Source of the DNA: Brevirhabdus pacifica
Lineage (GTDB): Bacteria > Pseudomonadota > Alphaproteobacteria > Rhodobacterales > Rhodobacteraceae
Assembly: GCF_002797755.1 (NCBI RefSeq)
Contig: NZ_PGFI01000013.1
Coordinates: forward strand, 186,001-250,000
Reading direction: 5' to 3'
DNA: 64,000 bases
Shown here: one piece after another, positions 29,169 to 38,378 of the stretch
How the letters are laid out: each line of letters starts with the position of its first letter
How positions within the stretch are numbered: the stretch's first letter is position 1
Position numbers and translations under genes: made by a program
Notes under the pieces: generated by a model
The model's input: the letters and a program-made list of their open reading frames with translations, nothing else
Told to the model about the DNA's origin: nothing
The model's database searches: none

Positions 29169-31451
29169 ATGAGCAACATTCCCTCCCGCGCGGAAATCCT
29201 CGACTGGATCGCGCAGAACCCGACATTGACCTCCAAGCGCGACATCGCCAAGGCGTTCGGCGTCAAGGGCGCCGCCCGGATCGACCTCAAGCGCCTGCTC
29301 AAGGAGCTGGAGGCCGAAGGCCATCTTGAGAAGCGTCGCAAGACCTATCGCGACCCCGACCGCCTGCCGCCGGTGGCGGTGCTTCAGGTTACCGGCCCGG
29401 ACCGGGACGGCGACCTGTTCGCCCGCCCGCTGGAATGGCAGGGCGAGGGCGACGAGCCGCGCATCCTGCTGGCCCTGAGAGAGGCGGACCCGGCCCTCGG
29501 CGCCGGCGATCGCATCCTTGCGCGCATGCAGGAGGTGAAGGGCGAGGATCACCATTACGTCGGCCGGCTGATCCGCCGCATCGGCACCAATCCCAAGAAG
29601 ATCCTCGGCATCTTCCGCAAGAGTGCCGAGGGCGGGCGCGTCATCCCCATCGACAAGAAGGACGACAAGGAATGGATGGTGCCCGAGGGCGCTACCCACG
29701 GCGCCCAGGACGGCGAGCTGGTCGAGGCCGAGCAATCGGGCCCCCGCGCCCGCATGGGCCTGCCCCGCGCCCGCGTCATCGACCGGCTGGGCGACCCCGG
29801 CGCGCCCAAGGCCGTTTCGCTGATCGCCATCCACCAGCACGGTATCCCCGACGAATTTCCCGATGACGCCATCGCCGAGGCCGACGCCGCCAAGCCCGCC
29901 GGTCTGAAGGGCCGCGAGGATCTGCGCGACCTGCCGCTGCTGACGATCGACCCCTCGGATGCGCGCGACCGCGACGACGCGGTGCTGGCCCAGCCCGATG
30001 ACGATCCCGGCAACCCCGGCGGTCATGCGATCTGGGTCGCCATCGCGGACGTGGCCCATTACGTGCGCCCCGGTTCCGCCCTGGACCGCGAGGCCTGGAA
30101 CAGGGGCAACTCGACCTATTTCCCCGACCGGGTCGTGCCGATGCTGCCGGACCGGCTGTCGGGGGACCTGTGTTCGCTGCACGAGGGCGTGCCGCGCGCC
30201 TGCGTTGCGGTGCGGATGGTGCTGGACGCCGACGGAAACAAGCTGTCGCACCGCTTCGTGCGTGGGCTGATGCGCTCGGTCGCCTCGCTGTCCTACCAGC
30301 AGGTTCAGGCCGCGATGGATGGCGCGCCCGACGACAAGACCGGCCCGCTGCTTGATGACGTGATCCGCCCCCTCTACGCGGCCTACGAGGCGCTGGCCTC
30401 GGCGCGCCGCCGACGTCAGCCGCTGGACCTTGACCTGCCCGAGCGCAAGATCGTGCTGAGCGACGAGGGTCACGTCACCTCGGTCGCCTTCTCCGAACGG
30501 CTGGACGCCCACCGCCTGATCGAGGAATTCATGGTGTTGGCCAACGTGGCCGCCGCCGAGGAACTCAAGAAGCGCCGTCAGCCCCTATTGTTCCGCGTCC
30601 ACGAGGAACCCAGCCCCGAAAAGCTGGACAGCCTGCGTGAGGTCGCCCAGGCCAGCGGCCTGGTGCTGGCCAAGGGTCAGGTCCTTCAGACCCGCCACCT
30701 AAACCAGCTTCTGGCCCAAGCCGAGGGCACGGATTTCGACGAGCTGATCAACATGTCCACCCTGCGCGCCATGACCCAGGCCTATTACGGGGCCGAGAAT
30801 TTCGGCCATTTCGGCCTGGCCCTGAAGGACTATGCGCATTTCACCTCGCCGATCCGGCGCTACTCGGACCTGGTGGTGCACCGTGCGCTCATCACGGCCC
30901 ACGGCTGGGGCAAGGATGGCCTGGACGAGGCCCAGATCGAGCGGCTGGACGCCACCGGGGAACATATCTCCGAGACCGAGCGCCGATCGATGATGGCAGA
31001 GCGGGACACCAACGACCGCTACCTCGCCGCCTTCCTGGCCGAGCGTGTGGGCAACGAGTTCACGGGCCGCGTCTCGGGCGTGGCCAAGTTCGGCCTATTC
31101 GTGAAACTGGCCGAGACAGGCGCCGACGGGCTGGTCCCGGTCAGCACGCTGGGCCGCGAATTCTTCCATTTCGACGCCGACAGCCAGACCCTGATGGGCG
31201 CCGACAGCGGCACCACCATCGGTCTGGGCCAGACCGTCACCGTGCGCCTGGCCGAGGCCAGCCCCGTGACAGGCGGCCTGATCCTGGAACTGCTCAGCAT
31301 CGACGGCGCGGCCATGCCCGCCGGCGGCGGCGGTGCGCGGCGGGGACGCGGCGGGCGCAAGGGGCCACCCACCGGCAGGCGCAAGAACCGCGACAAGATC
31401 CGCAAGGAAAAGCTGGGCAAGAAGATCACCCGGCGCAAGAAGAACGACTGA
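29169..31451 (+). CDS. rnr: Ribonuclease R
   Basis: 3'-5' exoribonuclease of RNA turnover, able to degrade structured RNA. 760 residues: an N-terminal winged-helix region (SKRDIAKAFGVKGAARIDLK), cold-shock/OB domains, the RNB catalytic domain with the metal-binding DPSDARDRDDAV, HFTSPIRRYSDLVVHR, an S1 domain (GRVSGVAKFGLFVKL), and a strongly basic tail (RRGRGGRKGPPTGRRKNRD). All family landmarks are present. Confidence 0.97.
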   Translation: MSNIPSRAEILDWIAQNPTLTSKRDIAKAFGVKGAARIDLKRLLKELEAEGHLEKRRKTYRDPDRLPPVAVLQVTGPDRDGDLFARPLEWQGEGDEPRILLALREADPALGAGDRILARMQEVKGEDHHYVGRLIRRIGTNPKKILGIFRKSAEGGRVIPIDKKDDKEWMVPEGATHGAQDGELVEAEQSGPRARMGLPRARVIDRLGDPGAPKAVSLIAIHQHGIPDEFPDDAIAEADAAKPAGLKGREDLRDLPLLTIDPSDARDRDDAVLAQPDDDPGNPGGHAIWVAIADVAHYVRPGSALDREAWNRGNSTYFPDRVVPMLPDRLSGDLCSLHEGVPRACVAVRMVLDADGNKLSHRFVRGLMRSVASLSYQQVQAAMDGAPDDKTGPLLDDVIRPLYAAYEALASARRRRQPLDLDLPERKIVLSDEGHVTSVAFSERLDAHRLIEEFMVLANVAAAEELKKRRQPLLFRVHEEPSPEKLDSLREVAQASGLVLAKGQVLQTRHLNQLLAQAEGTDFDELINMSTLRAMTQAYYGAENFGHFGLALKDYAHFTSPIRRYSDLVVHRALITAHGWGKDGLDEAQIERLDATGEHISETERRSMMAERDTNDRYLAAFLAERVGNEFTGRVSGVAKFGLFVKLAETGADGLVPVSTLGREFFHFDADSQTLMGADSGTTIGLGQTVTVRLAEASPVTGGLILELLSIDGAAMPAGGGGARRGRGGRKGPPTGRRKNRDKIRKEKLGKKITRRKKND

Positions 31452-31456
31452 GGCCC

Positions 31457-31499
31457 GGGGCCGGACGGGCCGGACGCAGGTTCCGATCCGCCCGGCCCC
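31457..31499 (+). terminator. GC-rich stem after rnr
   Basis: GGGGCCGG (31457-31464) and CCGGCCCC (31492-31499) are perfect inverted copies around a 27-base loop that holds further short pairings. No T-run follows. It is only a possible terminator. Confidence 0.3.
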
Positions 31500-31550
31500 T
31501 GCGGCACGCGGCAAAGCAGCGGTCTCTCGCCTATCGCCCGCGCGGTTTCC

Positions 31551-31579
31551 TTTCCGCGTCGGGCGGTTTCGGGTATACT
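31551..31579 (+). promoter_or_regulatory. Putative sigma-70 promoter of the lytic transglycosylase gene
   Basis: TATACT at 31574-31579 is close to a consensus -10 box. With 17-base spacing, TTTCCG at 31551-31556 would be a weak -35 box. It lies 37 bases before the chosen start. Confidence 0.5.
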
Positions 31580-31615
31580 GCGCGCAAACAAAGCAGTGAC
31601 ATACAGGTGTTTTCC

Positions 31616-32878
31616 ATGCGGGCGCTGATTGCTCTCCTCGCGGTTCTGGTGCAGGTTTTTCCCATCATGGCCACCCCCGCCAACGCGGGCGCGGTCGAGG
31701 CTTCTCACCGCCCGATGCCACGGGCGGTCAAGGAAATGATCGTGCAGACGGCCACTCGCCCCGCGGGCTACATCTCCTGGATCCGCGACTTTCGCGGACG
31801 CGCCCGGGCCGAGGGCATCTCGGACCGCACCTTCGAGGCCGCGTTCAGCGGTGTCAGCTATCGCCAGGACGTGATCGAGAAGGATCGCAACCAGTCCGAG
31901 TTCACCAAGCAGATCTGGGAATATCTGGACCGCGCCGTGTCGGACAAGCGGGTCGCCAACGGGCGCGACGCTGTCCGCCGGCAACGCAACCTTCTGGAAG
32001 CGATCGAGCGTACCTACCGGGTCGAGGCCGAGGTGGTCGCCGCGATCTGGGGGCTGGAATCCTCCTACGGTGATTTCCGGGGCGACATCCCCATGGTCGA
32101 TGCCCTGTCGACGCTGGCCTATGACGGTCGGCGCGGACGGTTCTTCGAGCAGCAGCTTATCGCAGTGCTCAAGATCATCCAGGCCGGCGATGTGGCCCCC
32201 CGCCAGATGACCGGCAGCTGGGCCGGCGCCATGGGCCATACCCAATTCATTCCCACCAGCTACCTGGCCTACGCGGTCGATTTCACCGGCGACGGCAAGC
32301 GGGACATCTGGTCCGAGAACCCGGCCGACGCGCTGGCCTCGACCGCCGCCTACCTCAAGCGCTTCGGCTGGACCTACGGGCAGCCCTGGGGGATGGAAGT
32401 GGCCCTGCCGCGCGGTTTCGATTATTCGCAGACCGGATCGCGCAACAAGAAAAGCGTCGGCGAATGGTCGGCCATGGGCGTGCGCCAGGCCGACGGCAGC
32501 GCCATCCCCGACCACGGCCCGGCCTCGATCCTGCTGCCGGCCGGTGCCCGGGGCGCGGCCTTCGTGATTTTCAAGAACTTCCACGTCATTGCCCGCTACA
32601 ACGCCGCCGACGCCTATGTCATCGGGGTCGGCCACCTGTCGGACCGCATTCGCGGCGGCGGAGAACTGCGTGCCGGCTGGCCGCGCGGCGACCGGGGTCT
32701 GCTCTTCGCCGAGCGGCGCGAGATGCAGCAGCGCCTGACCGCGATGGGGTATGACACCATGGGCGCCGACGGCATCATCGGCCCCAACACCCTGCGCGCG
32801 ATCAAGCGATTCCAGGCGGCCCAGGGCATGGTCCCCGACGGCTATGTCTCCTACGAGATCCTCCGCCGCCTGCGCTAA
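31616..32878 (+). CDS. Lytic murein transglycosylase (MltB/GH103 type) with peptidoglycan-binding domain
   Basis: 420 residues. A signal peptide (RALIALLAVLVQVFPIMATPANA) is followed by an SLT_2 catalytic domain with the Glu in IWGLESSYGDFRGD, then SWAGAMGHTQFIPTSYLAYAVD, and a C-terminal PG_binding_1 repeat (RLTAMGYDTMGADGIIGPNT). The enzyme cuts the glycan strand in the periplasm, forming 1,6-anhydro ends. No lipobox cysteine is seen, so it is probably soluble. The ATG at 31616 is eight bases after AGG; a GTG three codons earlier is possible. Confidence 0.94.
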   Translation: MRALIALLAVLVQVFPIMATPANAGAVEASHRPMPRAVKEMIVQTATRPAGYISWIRDFRGRARAEGISDRTFEAAFSGVSYRQDVIEKDRNQSEFTKQIWEYLDRAVSDKRVANGRDAVRRQRNLLEAIERTYRVEAEVVAAIWGLESSYGDFRGDIPMVDALSTLAYDGRRGRFFEQQLIAVLKIIQAGDVAPRQMTGSWAGAMGHTQFIPTSYLAYAVDFTGDGKRDIWSENPADALASTAAYLKRFGWTYGQPWGMEVALPRGFDYSQTGSRNKKSVGEWSAMGVRQADGSAIPDHGPASILLPAGARGAAFVIFKNFHVIARYNAADAYVIGVGHLSDRIRGGGELRAGWPRGDRGLLFAERREMQQRLTAMGYDTMGADGIIGPNTLRAIKRFQAAQGMVPDGYVSYEILRRLR

Positions 32879-32908
32879 CCCCACCCCTCCAATCGGCTAA
32901 CTTCAGGT

Positions 32909-32927
32909 CACGACCCGCAGGGTCGTG
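32909..32927. terminator. Hairpin between the transglycosylase gene and the LacI-type regulator
   Basis: CACGACCC (32909-32916) and GGGTCGTG (32920-32927) are a perfect 8-bp stem with a GCA loop. A T-run is missing on both strands, so it is a probable but unproven transcript end. Confidence 0.4.
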
Positions 32928-32962
32928 GCGCGGGGTAAGCATTGCGGTGGCGCAGAATAATC

Positions 32963-32980
32963 TTTGCGCGCGGCAATTTT
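32963..32980. promoter_or_regulatory. Candidate second LacI-type operator before the regulator gene
   Basis: TTTGCGCGCGGCAATTTT resembles the operator after the regulator gene (TTTACGCGCGTAAA then ATTTT). It keeps TTGC/GCAA half sites around GCGCG. It lies 47 bases before the regulator start, where an autoregulatory site would be expected. Similarity is imperfect. Confidence 0.4.
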
Positions 32981-33026
32981 TCTGGAAAGATAGGCATCAG
33001 GCGCCGCAACCCCGGGGATGATTGCC

Positions 33027-34052
33027 GTGAGTAACAAGATCAAGAACATGGAGGAGTTTGCGCGCGTCAGCGGCATTTCTCGTCCGACGGTGTCGAAATA
33101 CTTCAACGAACCCGAAAGCGTCCGCCCCTCGACCCGCGCCCGGATCGAGGAGGCGCTGGCCCGCTACGACTACCGGCCCAACGTCTATGCGATGAACCAG
33201 AACCGGCGCCTGACCAAGAACGTGGGCATCATCGTGCCCTACCTGGCAGACCCTTTCTTCGCCGAGATCGCCCGCAACATCGAGGATGCCTGCATCGCCC
33301 GGGGCTATACCCCGATGCTCCACAGCTCCCACGGGGATCCGGCGATGGAGGTCGAGATCCTGGAAAGCCTGCGCTCGCTGAAACCGGCGGGTGTGTTGCT
33401 GGCGCCGATCGGGCGCCGCTCGGACCGCAAGGCGGTTGCGGCATTTGCCAAGCATGTGCCCACCATGCTGTTCGACAGCAACCTTGAAGGCATCGGGGCG
33501 GGGTTCGTCGGGTCGGACAACTTCCAGTCCGTGCCGATGATCGTTGATTACCTGTGCCGCACGGGGGAGGCCCCCTGCTTCATGGAGATGCCCCCCGTAA
33601 ACCCCAACGCCAACAAGCGCCGCATGGCCTATGTCGGCGCGATGGAGCGGCTGGGCAAGGAGCCGCAGGTGATCTCTCTGCCTGGTGATGGATGGAACTT
33701 CGAGGAGGTCGGCTTTCGCGAGGGGCGGCGCATCCTGGGCGACGGCGGCTTTCCCTCAAGCAATGTCCTGTGCAGCAACGACCGCCTGGCGATCGGCCTT
33801 CTGGCCGCAGCCTACGAGGCCGGGATCAAGGTCGGCCACGGCGCGGGGTGCAGCATGCGCATCGCGGGCCACGACGACCATCCCTTCGCCCGCTACACCT
33901 GCCCTTCCCTGACCACCGTCTCCCAGGACTACGACTCCATATCCCAGCGCAGTGTCGATTCGCTTTTTGCCCTGGTCGAGGGTGGGGGCAAGGCCACGTC
34001 TCGACCCGAAATCCTGTTCGAAGGGCGGTTGGTAATGCGGGACTCGGCCTGA
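33027..34052 (+). CDS. LacI family regulator of the polyol operon
   Basis: 341 residues. A LacI helix-turn-helix is at about residues 8-55 (FARVSGISRPTVSKYFNEP, then RARIEEALARYDYRPN), followed by a periplasmic-binding-protein-like sugar domain (VGIIVPYLADPFFAEIARNI). I prefer the GTG at 33027 because GGGGA lies eight bases before it; an ATG at 33018 is an alternative. It directly precedes smoE with a palindromic operator in between, so it most likely controls the operon in response to a polyol. Confidence 0.92.
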   Translation: MSNKIKNMEEFARVSGISRPTVSKYFNEPESVRPSTRARIEEALARYDYRPNVYAMNQNRRLTKNVGIIVPYLADPFFAEIARNIEDACIARGYTPMLHSSHGDPAMEVEILESLRSLKPAGVLLAPIGRRSDRKAVAAFAKHVPTMLFDSNLEGIGAGFVGSDNFQSVPMIVDYLCRTGEAPCFMEMPPVNPNANKRRMAYVGAMERLGKEPQVISLPGDGWNFEEVGFREGRRILGDGGFPSSNVLCSNDRLAIGLLAAAYEAGIKVGHGAGCSMRIAGHDDHPFARYTCPSLTTVSQDYDSISQRSVDSLFALVEGGGKATSRPEILFEGRLVMRDSA

Positions 34053-34056
34053 TAAA

Positions 34057-34070
34057 TTTACGCGCGTAAA
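34057..34070. promoter_or_regulatory. Candidate LacI-type operator upstream of smoE
   Basis: TTTACGCGCGTAAA is a perfect 14-bp palindrome with the central CG typical of LacI-family sites. It begins five bases after the regulator stop codon and overlaps a -10-like TAAAAT (34067-34072); TTGACT (34078-34083) follows closely. A repressor bound here would cover the promoter region of the smo operon. Confidence 0.65.
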
Positions 34071-34147
34071 ATTTTGATTGACTCCGAGTAGTGTTTCTGG
34101 CCATCCTCTCCCATGCCACATCCAAGGCAATCTGGGAGGATAATCGG

Positions 34148-35464
34148 ATGATTCGTGTAGTTTCGACGGCCATGGCGAGCGCCCTGGCCCTTGCCGTGTC
34201 CGGCGCGGCGTTTGCCGAAGGCCACAGCAAGACCCTGACCATCGCAACGGTCAACAACGGTGACATGATCCGCATGCAGGGTCTGACCGAAGATTTCACA
34301 GCCAAGAACCCCGACATCGCGCTCGAGTGGGTGACCCTCGAAGAGAACGTCCTGCGTCAGCGCGTGACCCAGGACATCTCGGCCAAGGGTGGCCAGTTCG
34401 ACGTGATGACCATCGGCACCTACGAGGTTCCGATCTGGGGCAAGAACGGTTGGCTGGTCTCGCTCAACGATCTGCCCGCGGAATGGGACGCCGATGACAT
34501 CCTTCCGGCCATCCGCGGCGGTCTGACTGTCGACGGAGAGCTTTACGCCGCGCCCTTCTACGGCGAATCTTCCATGGTCATGTACCGCAAGGACCTGATG
34601 GAAAAGGCCGGCATGGAAATGCCCGATGCCCCGACCTGGGGCGACATCGCCAAGGCCGCCGAGGCGATGACCGACAAGGACGCCGAGGTTTACGGCATCT
34701 GCCTGCGCGGCAAGGCCGGCTGGGGCGAGAACATGGCCTTCCTGACCGCCATGTCCAACAGCTTCGGCGCCAAGTGGTTCGATGCGGACTGGAAACCCCA
34801 GTTCGACGGCGACGCCTGGAAGACCACGCTGACCACCTACATGGACCTGATGAACAACTATGGTCCTCCGGGTGCCTCGACCAACGGGTTTAACGAGAAC
34901 CTGTCGCTGTTCCAGCAGGGCAAGTGCGGCATGTGGATCGACGCTACCGTGGCGGCCTCCTTCGTGACCAACCCCAAGGACTCGACCGTGGCCGACAAGG
35001 TCGGCTTTGCTCTGGCCCCCGATAACGGCCTTGGCAAGCGCGGCAACTGGCTCTGGGCCTGGAGCCTTGCGATCCCCGCCGGCACCGACGCCGAGGATGC
35101 GGCCAAGAAGTTCATCGCCTGGGCAACCAGCAAGGAATACACCGCCCTCGTCGCCGAGAAGGAAGGCTGGGCCAACGTTCCCCCGGGCACCCGCAGCTCG
35201 CTCTACGAGAATGCCGAGTACCAGAAGGTCCCCTTCGCCGAGATGACCCTCAATTCCATCAACTCGGCCGACCCGACCAAGCCGACCGTGGACGACGTGC
35301 CCTACACCGGCGTCCAGTTCGTCGCGATCCCCGAGTTCGCGGGCATCGCAACCCAGGTGGGCCAGGAGTTCTCGGCCGCCCTCGCCGGACAGCAGTCCAT
35401 CGACGAGGCGCTGGCCAAGGCACAGGCCCTGACCACCGAGGAAATGGAAGCCGCAGGCTACTGA
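34148..35464 (+). CDS. smoE: Sorbitol/mannitol ABC transporter, substrate-binding protein
   Basis: 438-residue periplasmic binding protein of the CUT1 type. A signal peptide of about 25 residues ends AFA before EGHS. Family features: FDVMTIGTYEVPIWGKNGWL, YAAPFYGESSMVMYRKDLM and GKCGMWIDATVAASFV. It captures polyols for SmoFGK. GGGAGGA precedes the ATG at 34148. The first gene of the operon, followed by a strong hairpin and then the permease genes. Confidence 0.95.
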   Translation: MIRVVSTAMASALALAVSGAAFAEGHSKTLTIATVNNGDMIRMQGLTEDFTAKNPDIALEWVTLEENVLRQRVTQDISAKGGQFDVMTIGTYEVPIWGKNGWLVSLNDLPAEWDADDILPAIRGGLTVDGELYAAPFYGESSMVMYRKDLMEKAGMEMPDAPTWGDIAKAAEAMTDKDAEVYGICLRGKAGWGENMAFLTAMSNSFGAKWFDADWKPQFDGDAWKTTLTTYMDLMNNYGPPGASTNGFNENLSLFQQGKCGMWIDATVAASFVTNPKDSTVADKVGFALAPDNGLGKRGNWLWAWSLAIPAGTDAEDAAKKFIAWATSKEYTALVAEKEGWANVPPGTRSSLYENAEYQKVPFAEMTLNSINSADPTKPTVDDVPYTGVQFVAIPEFAGIATQVGQEFSAALAGQQSIDEALAKAQALTTEEMEAAGY

Positions 35465-35472
35465 CGCCTTCC

Positions 35473-35497
35473 CGGGGGGCGGCACGCCCGCCCCCCG
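35473..35497 (+). other. Strong intercistronic hairpin between smoE and smoF
   Basis: CGGGGGGCGG (35473-35482) and CCGCCCCCCG (35488-35497) form a perfect 10-bp all-GC stem with a CACGC loop, nine bases after the smoE stop. No T-run follows. In binding-protein operons such stems protect the upstream message and lower downstream expression; that role is inferred here. Confidence 0.7.
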
Positions 35498-35650
35498 AAC
35501 CCCGTCCCGATTTCGCGCCCGGGCCCGCCTTCGCGCTGCCGCCCCCGCGCCCCGCACTGCCCACACGCTCCGAAATTCCATTATGATCGTCAGGCCACCA
35601 TCGCGCCGCGGTAATTCCGCCGGTTATTCGGACCTGTGAGGAGAAACGTC

Positions 35651-36517
35651 ATGGCCACCAGACATTCCCGTTCCGCCGCCCGCCTGATGATGGCGCCCGC
35701 CGTGATCCTGCTGCTTGGCTGGATGCTGGTGCCGCTGACGATGACCCTGTGGTTCAGCTTTCGCAAATACCTGCCCATGCGCGGCGGCGACCTGGGCGGC
35801 GTCGGCTTTGACAACTACGTTCGTTTCGTCACATCGTCGGCCTTCTGGCCCAGCGTCCAGGCGACGCTTGTGATCGTGGGCGGCGTGCTGGCGATCACCG
35901 TCACTTTCGGGGTGCTGCTGGCGCTGCTGCTGGACCAACCGATCTGGGGCCAGGGCATTGTCCGCATCCTCGTGATCGCACCCTTCTTCGTGATGCCCAC
36001 CGTCTCGGCCCTGGTCTGGAAGAACATGTTCATGGACCCGGTGAACGGCCTGCTGGCGCACCTGTGGGGGTTTTTCGGGGCAGAGCCCGTGCAATGGCTC
36101 AGCCAGGCGCCGCTGGCCTCGATCATCCTGATCGTCGCCTGGCAATGGCTGCCCTTCGCGACCCTGATCCTTCTGACCGCGATCCAGAGCCTGGACAGCG
36201 AACAGCTTGAGGCCGCCGAGATGGATGGCGCACCGCCGCTCTCGCGCTTCGGCCACATCGTTCTGCCGCACCTCGGCCGTGCCATCACCGTCGTGGTGCT
36301 GATCCAGACCATTTTCCTGCTGTCGATCTTTGCCGAGATCTTCGTCACCACCCAGGGGTCATTCGGGACCCGCACGCTGACCTACCTGATCTACCAGCGC
36401 GTGCTGGAAAGCCAGAACGTCGGCCTGGGCTCCGCCGGCGGCATCTATGCCGTCATCCTTGCCAACATCGTCGCGATCTTCCTGATGCGGATCGTCGGCA
36501 AGAACCTCGACGCCTGA
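35651..36517 (+). CDS. smoF: Sorbitol/mannitol ABC transporter, permease 1
   Basis: 288-residue inner-membrane permease with about six membrane helices and the cytoplasmic EAA loop (EQLEAAEMDGAPPLSRFGHI) that contacts the ATPase. It pairs with SmoG. The ATG at 35651 has a GAGGAG site; a GTG five codons upstream is less likely. Position after the binding protein and the type of permease match smoF of the R. sphaeroides polyol operon. Confidence 0.95.
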   Translation: MATRHSRSAARLMMAPAVILLLGWMLVPLTMTLWFSFRKYLPMRGGDLGGVGFDNYVRFVTSSAFWPSVQATLVIVGGVLAITVTFGVLLALLLDQPIWGQGIVRILVIAPFFVMPTVSALVWKNMFMDPVNGLLAHLWGFFGAEPVQWLSQAPLASIILIVAWQWLPFATLILLTAIQSLDSEQLEAAEMDGAPPLSRFGHIVLPHLGRAITVVVLIQTIFLLSIFAEIFVTTQGSFGTRTLTYLIYQRVLESQNVGLGSAGGIYAVILANIVAIFLMRIVGKNLDA

Positions 36518-36530
36518 GGAGGGAACTGCC

Positions 36531-37361
36531 ATGGCCCGCGCCGTCTCGACCCGCCGAAAGCTGATCTACACCCTCGCCGCATGGACGGCCGGGCTGCTGA
36601 TCTTCTTTCCCATCCTCTGGACCGTCCTGACCAGCTTCAAGACCGAGGCCGACGCCATCGCCGATCCGCCCGTCTTCCTGTTCTTCGACTGGACGCTCGA
36701 GAATTACGCCATCGTGCAGGAACGCTCGGACTACATGCGCTTCCTTTGGAACAGCGTCATCATCGCCGGCGGCTCGACCCTGCTGGGCGTACTGATCGCG
36801 GTGCCGGCGGCCTGGTCGATGGCCTTCGTGCCCTCGCGCCGGACCAAGGACATTCTGCTGTGGATGCTCTCGACCAAGATGCTGCCGGCGGTGGGGGTTC
36901 TTTATCCCATCTACCTGATCTTCATCGAGATGGGCCTTCTGGACAGCCGCATCGGCCTGACACTCGTGCTGATGCTCATCAACCTGCCGATCATCGTGTG
37001 GATGCTCTACACCTATTTCCGCGAGATCCCCGCAGAGATCCTGGAGGCCGCCCGCATGGACGGCGCCACCCTGCGCGAGGAGATCCTGTACGTGCTGACG
37101 CCGATGGCGGTGCCGGGCATCGCCTCGACCGTCCTGCTCAACATCATCCTGGCCTGGAACGAGGCGTTCTGGACCCTCAACCTGACGGCGGCCAAGGCGG
37201 CCCCGCTCACGGCCTTCATCGCCAGCTATTCCAGCCCCGAGGGCCTGTTCTACGCAAAGCTCAGCGCGGCCTCGACCATGGCCATCGCTCCGATCCTCAT
37301 CCTCGGCTGGTTCAGCCAGAAACAACTCGTGCGCGGTCTCACCTTCGGCGCGGTCAAGTAG
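36531..37361 (+). CDS. smoG: Sorbitol/mannitol ABC transporter, permease 2
   Basis: 276-residue inner-membrane permease with six hydrophobic segments and the EAA motif (EILEAARMDGATLREEIL). The N-terminus (IYTLAAWTAGLLIFFPILWT) and the C-terminus (GWFSQKQLVRGLTFGAVK) are typical of the MalG-like subunit of CUT1 importers. It follows smoF after 13 bases with a GAGGAGGGA site. Confidence 0.95.
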   Translation: MARAVSTRRKLIYTLAAWTAGLLIFFPILWTVLTSFKTEADAIADPPVFLFFDWTLENYAIVQERSDYMRFLWNSVIIAGGSTLLGVLIAVPAAWSMAFVPSRRTKDILLWMLSTKMLPAVGVLYPIYLIFIEMGLLDSRIGLTLVLMLINLPIIVWMLYTYFREIPAEILEAARMDGATLREEILYVLTPMAVPGIASTVLLNIILAWNEAFWTLNLTAAKAAPLTAFIASYSSPEGLFYAKLSAASTMAIAPILILGWFSQKQLVRGLTFGAVK

Positions 37362-37373
37362 GGAAGAATCATC

Positions 37374-38378
37374 ATGGGACAGATCACGCTTGAAAAGGTG
37401 ACCAAGAGCTTCGGCGACGTGGAGGTGATCCCGCCGCTGGACCTGACGATCCAGGACGGGGAGTTCACGGTGTTTGTCGGCCCGTCGGGCTGTGGCAAGT
37501 CCACGCTGCTGCGGCTGATCGCCGGGCTCGAGGATATCAGCGGCGGGACCATCTCGATCGACGGGCAGGACGCCACCAGCATCCCGCCGGCCAAGCGTGG
37601 CCTGGCGATGGTGTTCCAGTCCTACGCGCTTTATCCGCACATGAGCGTGCGCAAGAACATCGCCTTTCCGATGCGCATGGCCGGCCTGCCCAAGGACGAG
37701 CAGGACCGCCGGATCGCACAGGCGGCCGAGGCGCTGAACCTGACCGACTATTTGGACCGGCGCCCCGGCCAGCTGTCCGGTGGCCAGCGTCAGCGCGTGG
37801 CCATCGGCCGGGCGATCGTGCGCGAACCCTCGGCCTTCCTGTTTGACGAGCCGCTCTCGAACCTGGACGCGGCCTTGCGGGTCGGCATGCGGCTCGAGAT
37901 CAGCGAGCTGCACAAGCGACTGGCGACGACGATGATTTACGTCACCCACGACCAGGTGGAGGCCATGACCATGGCCGACCGCATCGTGGTTCTGCGCGCC
38001 GGCCATATCGAGCAGGTCGGCTCCCCGCTGGAGCTTTACCGCAGCCCCCGCAACACCTTCGTCGCGGGTTTCATCGGCTCTCCGCGGATGAACTTCATCG
38101 AGGGGGCGGCGGCGCAGGCCCTGGGCGCCCACACCATCGGAATCCGCCCCGAGCATATCGACGTGGCCGCGCAAGACGCGCCCTGGCAGGGCACGGTCGG
38201 CGTGGCCGAACACCTGGGCTCGGACACCTTCTTCCATGTCCACGGCACAGGCCTTGCCGAGACCCTCACCGTTCGCGCCCCCGGCGAGGTCAGCTTCCGC
38301 CACGGCGACCGCATCGGCCTGGCACCCCGGACCCAGGAATTCCATCGTTTCGACGCAGAGGGACTGCGCATCGCATGA
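37374..38378 (+). CDS. smoK: Sorbitol/mannitol ABC transporter, ATP-binding protein
   Basis: 334-residue CUT1 ATPase (MalK/UgpC type). Walker [10 protein letters not shown], signature [14 protein letters not shown], Walker [12 protein letters not shown], and the switch His ([15 protein letters not shown]), with a C-terminal TOBE domain (GIRPEHIDV). It energises uptake by SmoEFG. The stop overlaps the smoS start (ATGA). Confidence 0.96.
   Translation: MGQITLEKVTKSFGDVEVIPPLDLTIQDGEFTVFVGPSGCGKSTLLRLIAGLEDISGGTISIDGQDATSIPPAKRGLAMVFQSYALYPHMSVRKNIAFPMRMAGLPKDEQDRRIAQAAEALNLTDYLDRRPGQLSGGQRQRVAIGRAIVREPSAFLFDEPLSNLDAALRVGMRLEISELHKRLATTMIYVTHDQVEAMTMADRIVVLRAGHIEQVGSPLELYRSPRNTFVAGFIGSPRMNFIEGAAAQALGAHTIGIRPEHIDVAAQDAPWQGTVGVAEHLGSDTFFHVHGTGLAETLTVRAPGEVSFRHGDRIGLAPRTQEFHRFDAEGLRIA

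Noticed and set aside
28365-30512. A 715-codon minus-strand frame over dapE, the DUF2064 gene and rnr
   Set aside because: It crosses three well-supported genes and shows only His/Gly/Arg-rich composition.
32963-34070. Insertion-sequence-like terminal repeats around the LacI-type gene
   Set aside because: The two similar sites are short palindromes in promoter regions around a regulator; no transposase lies between them.
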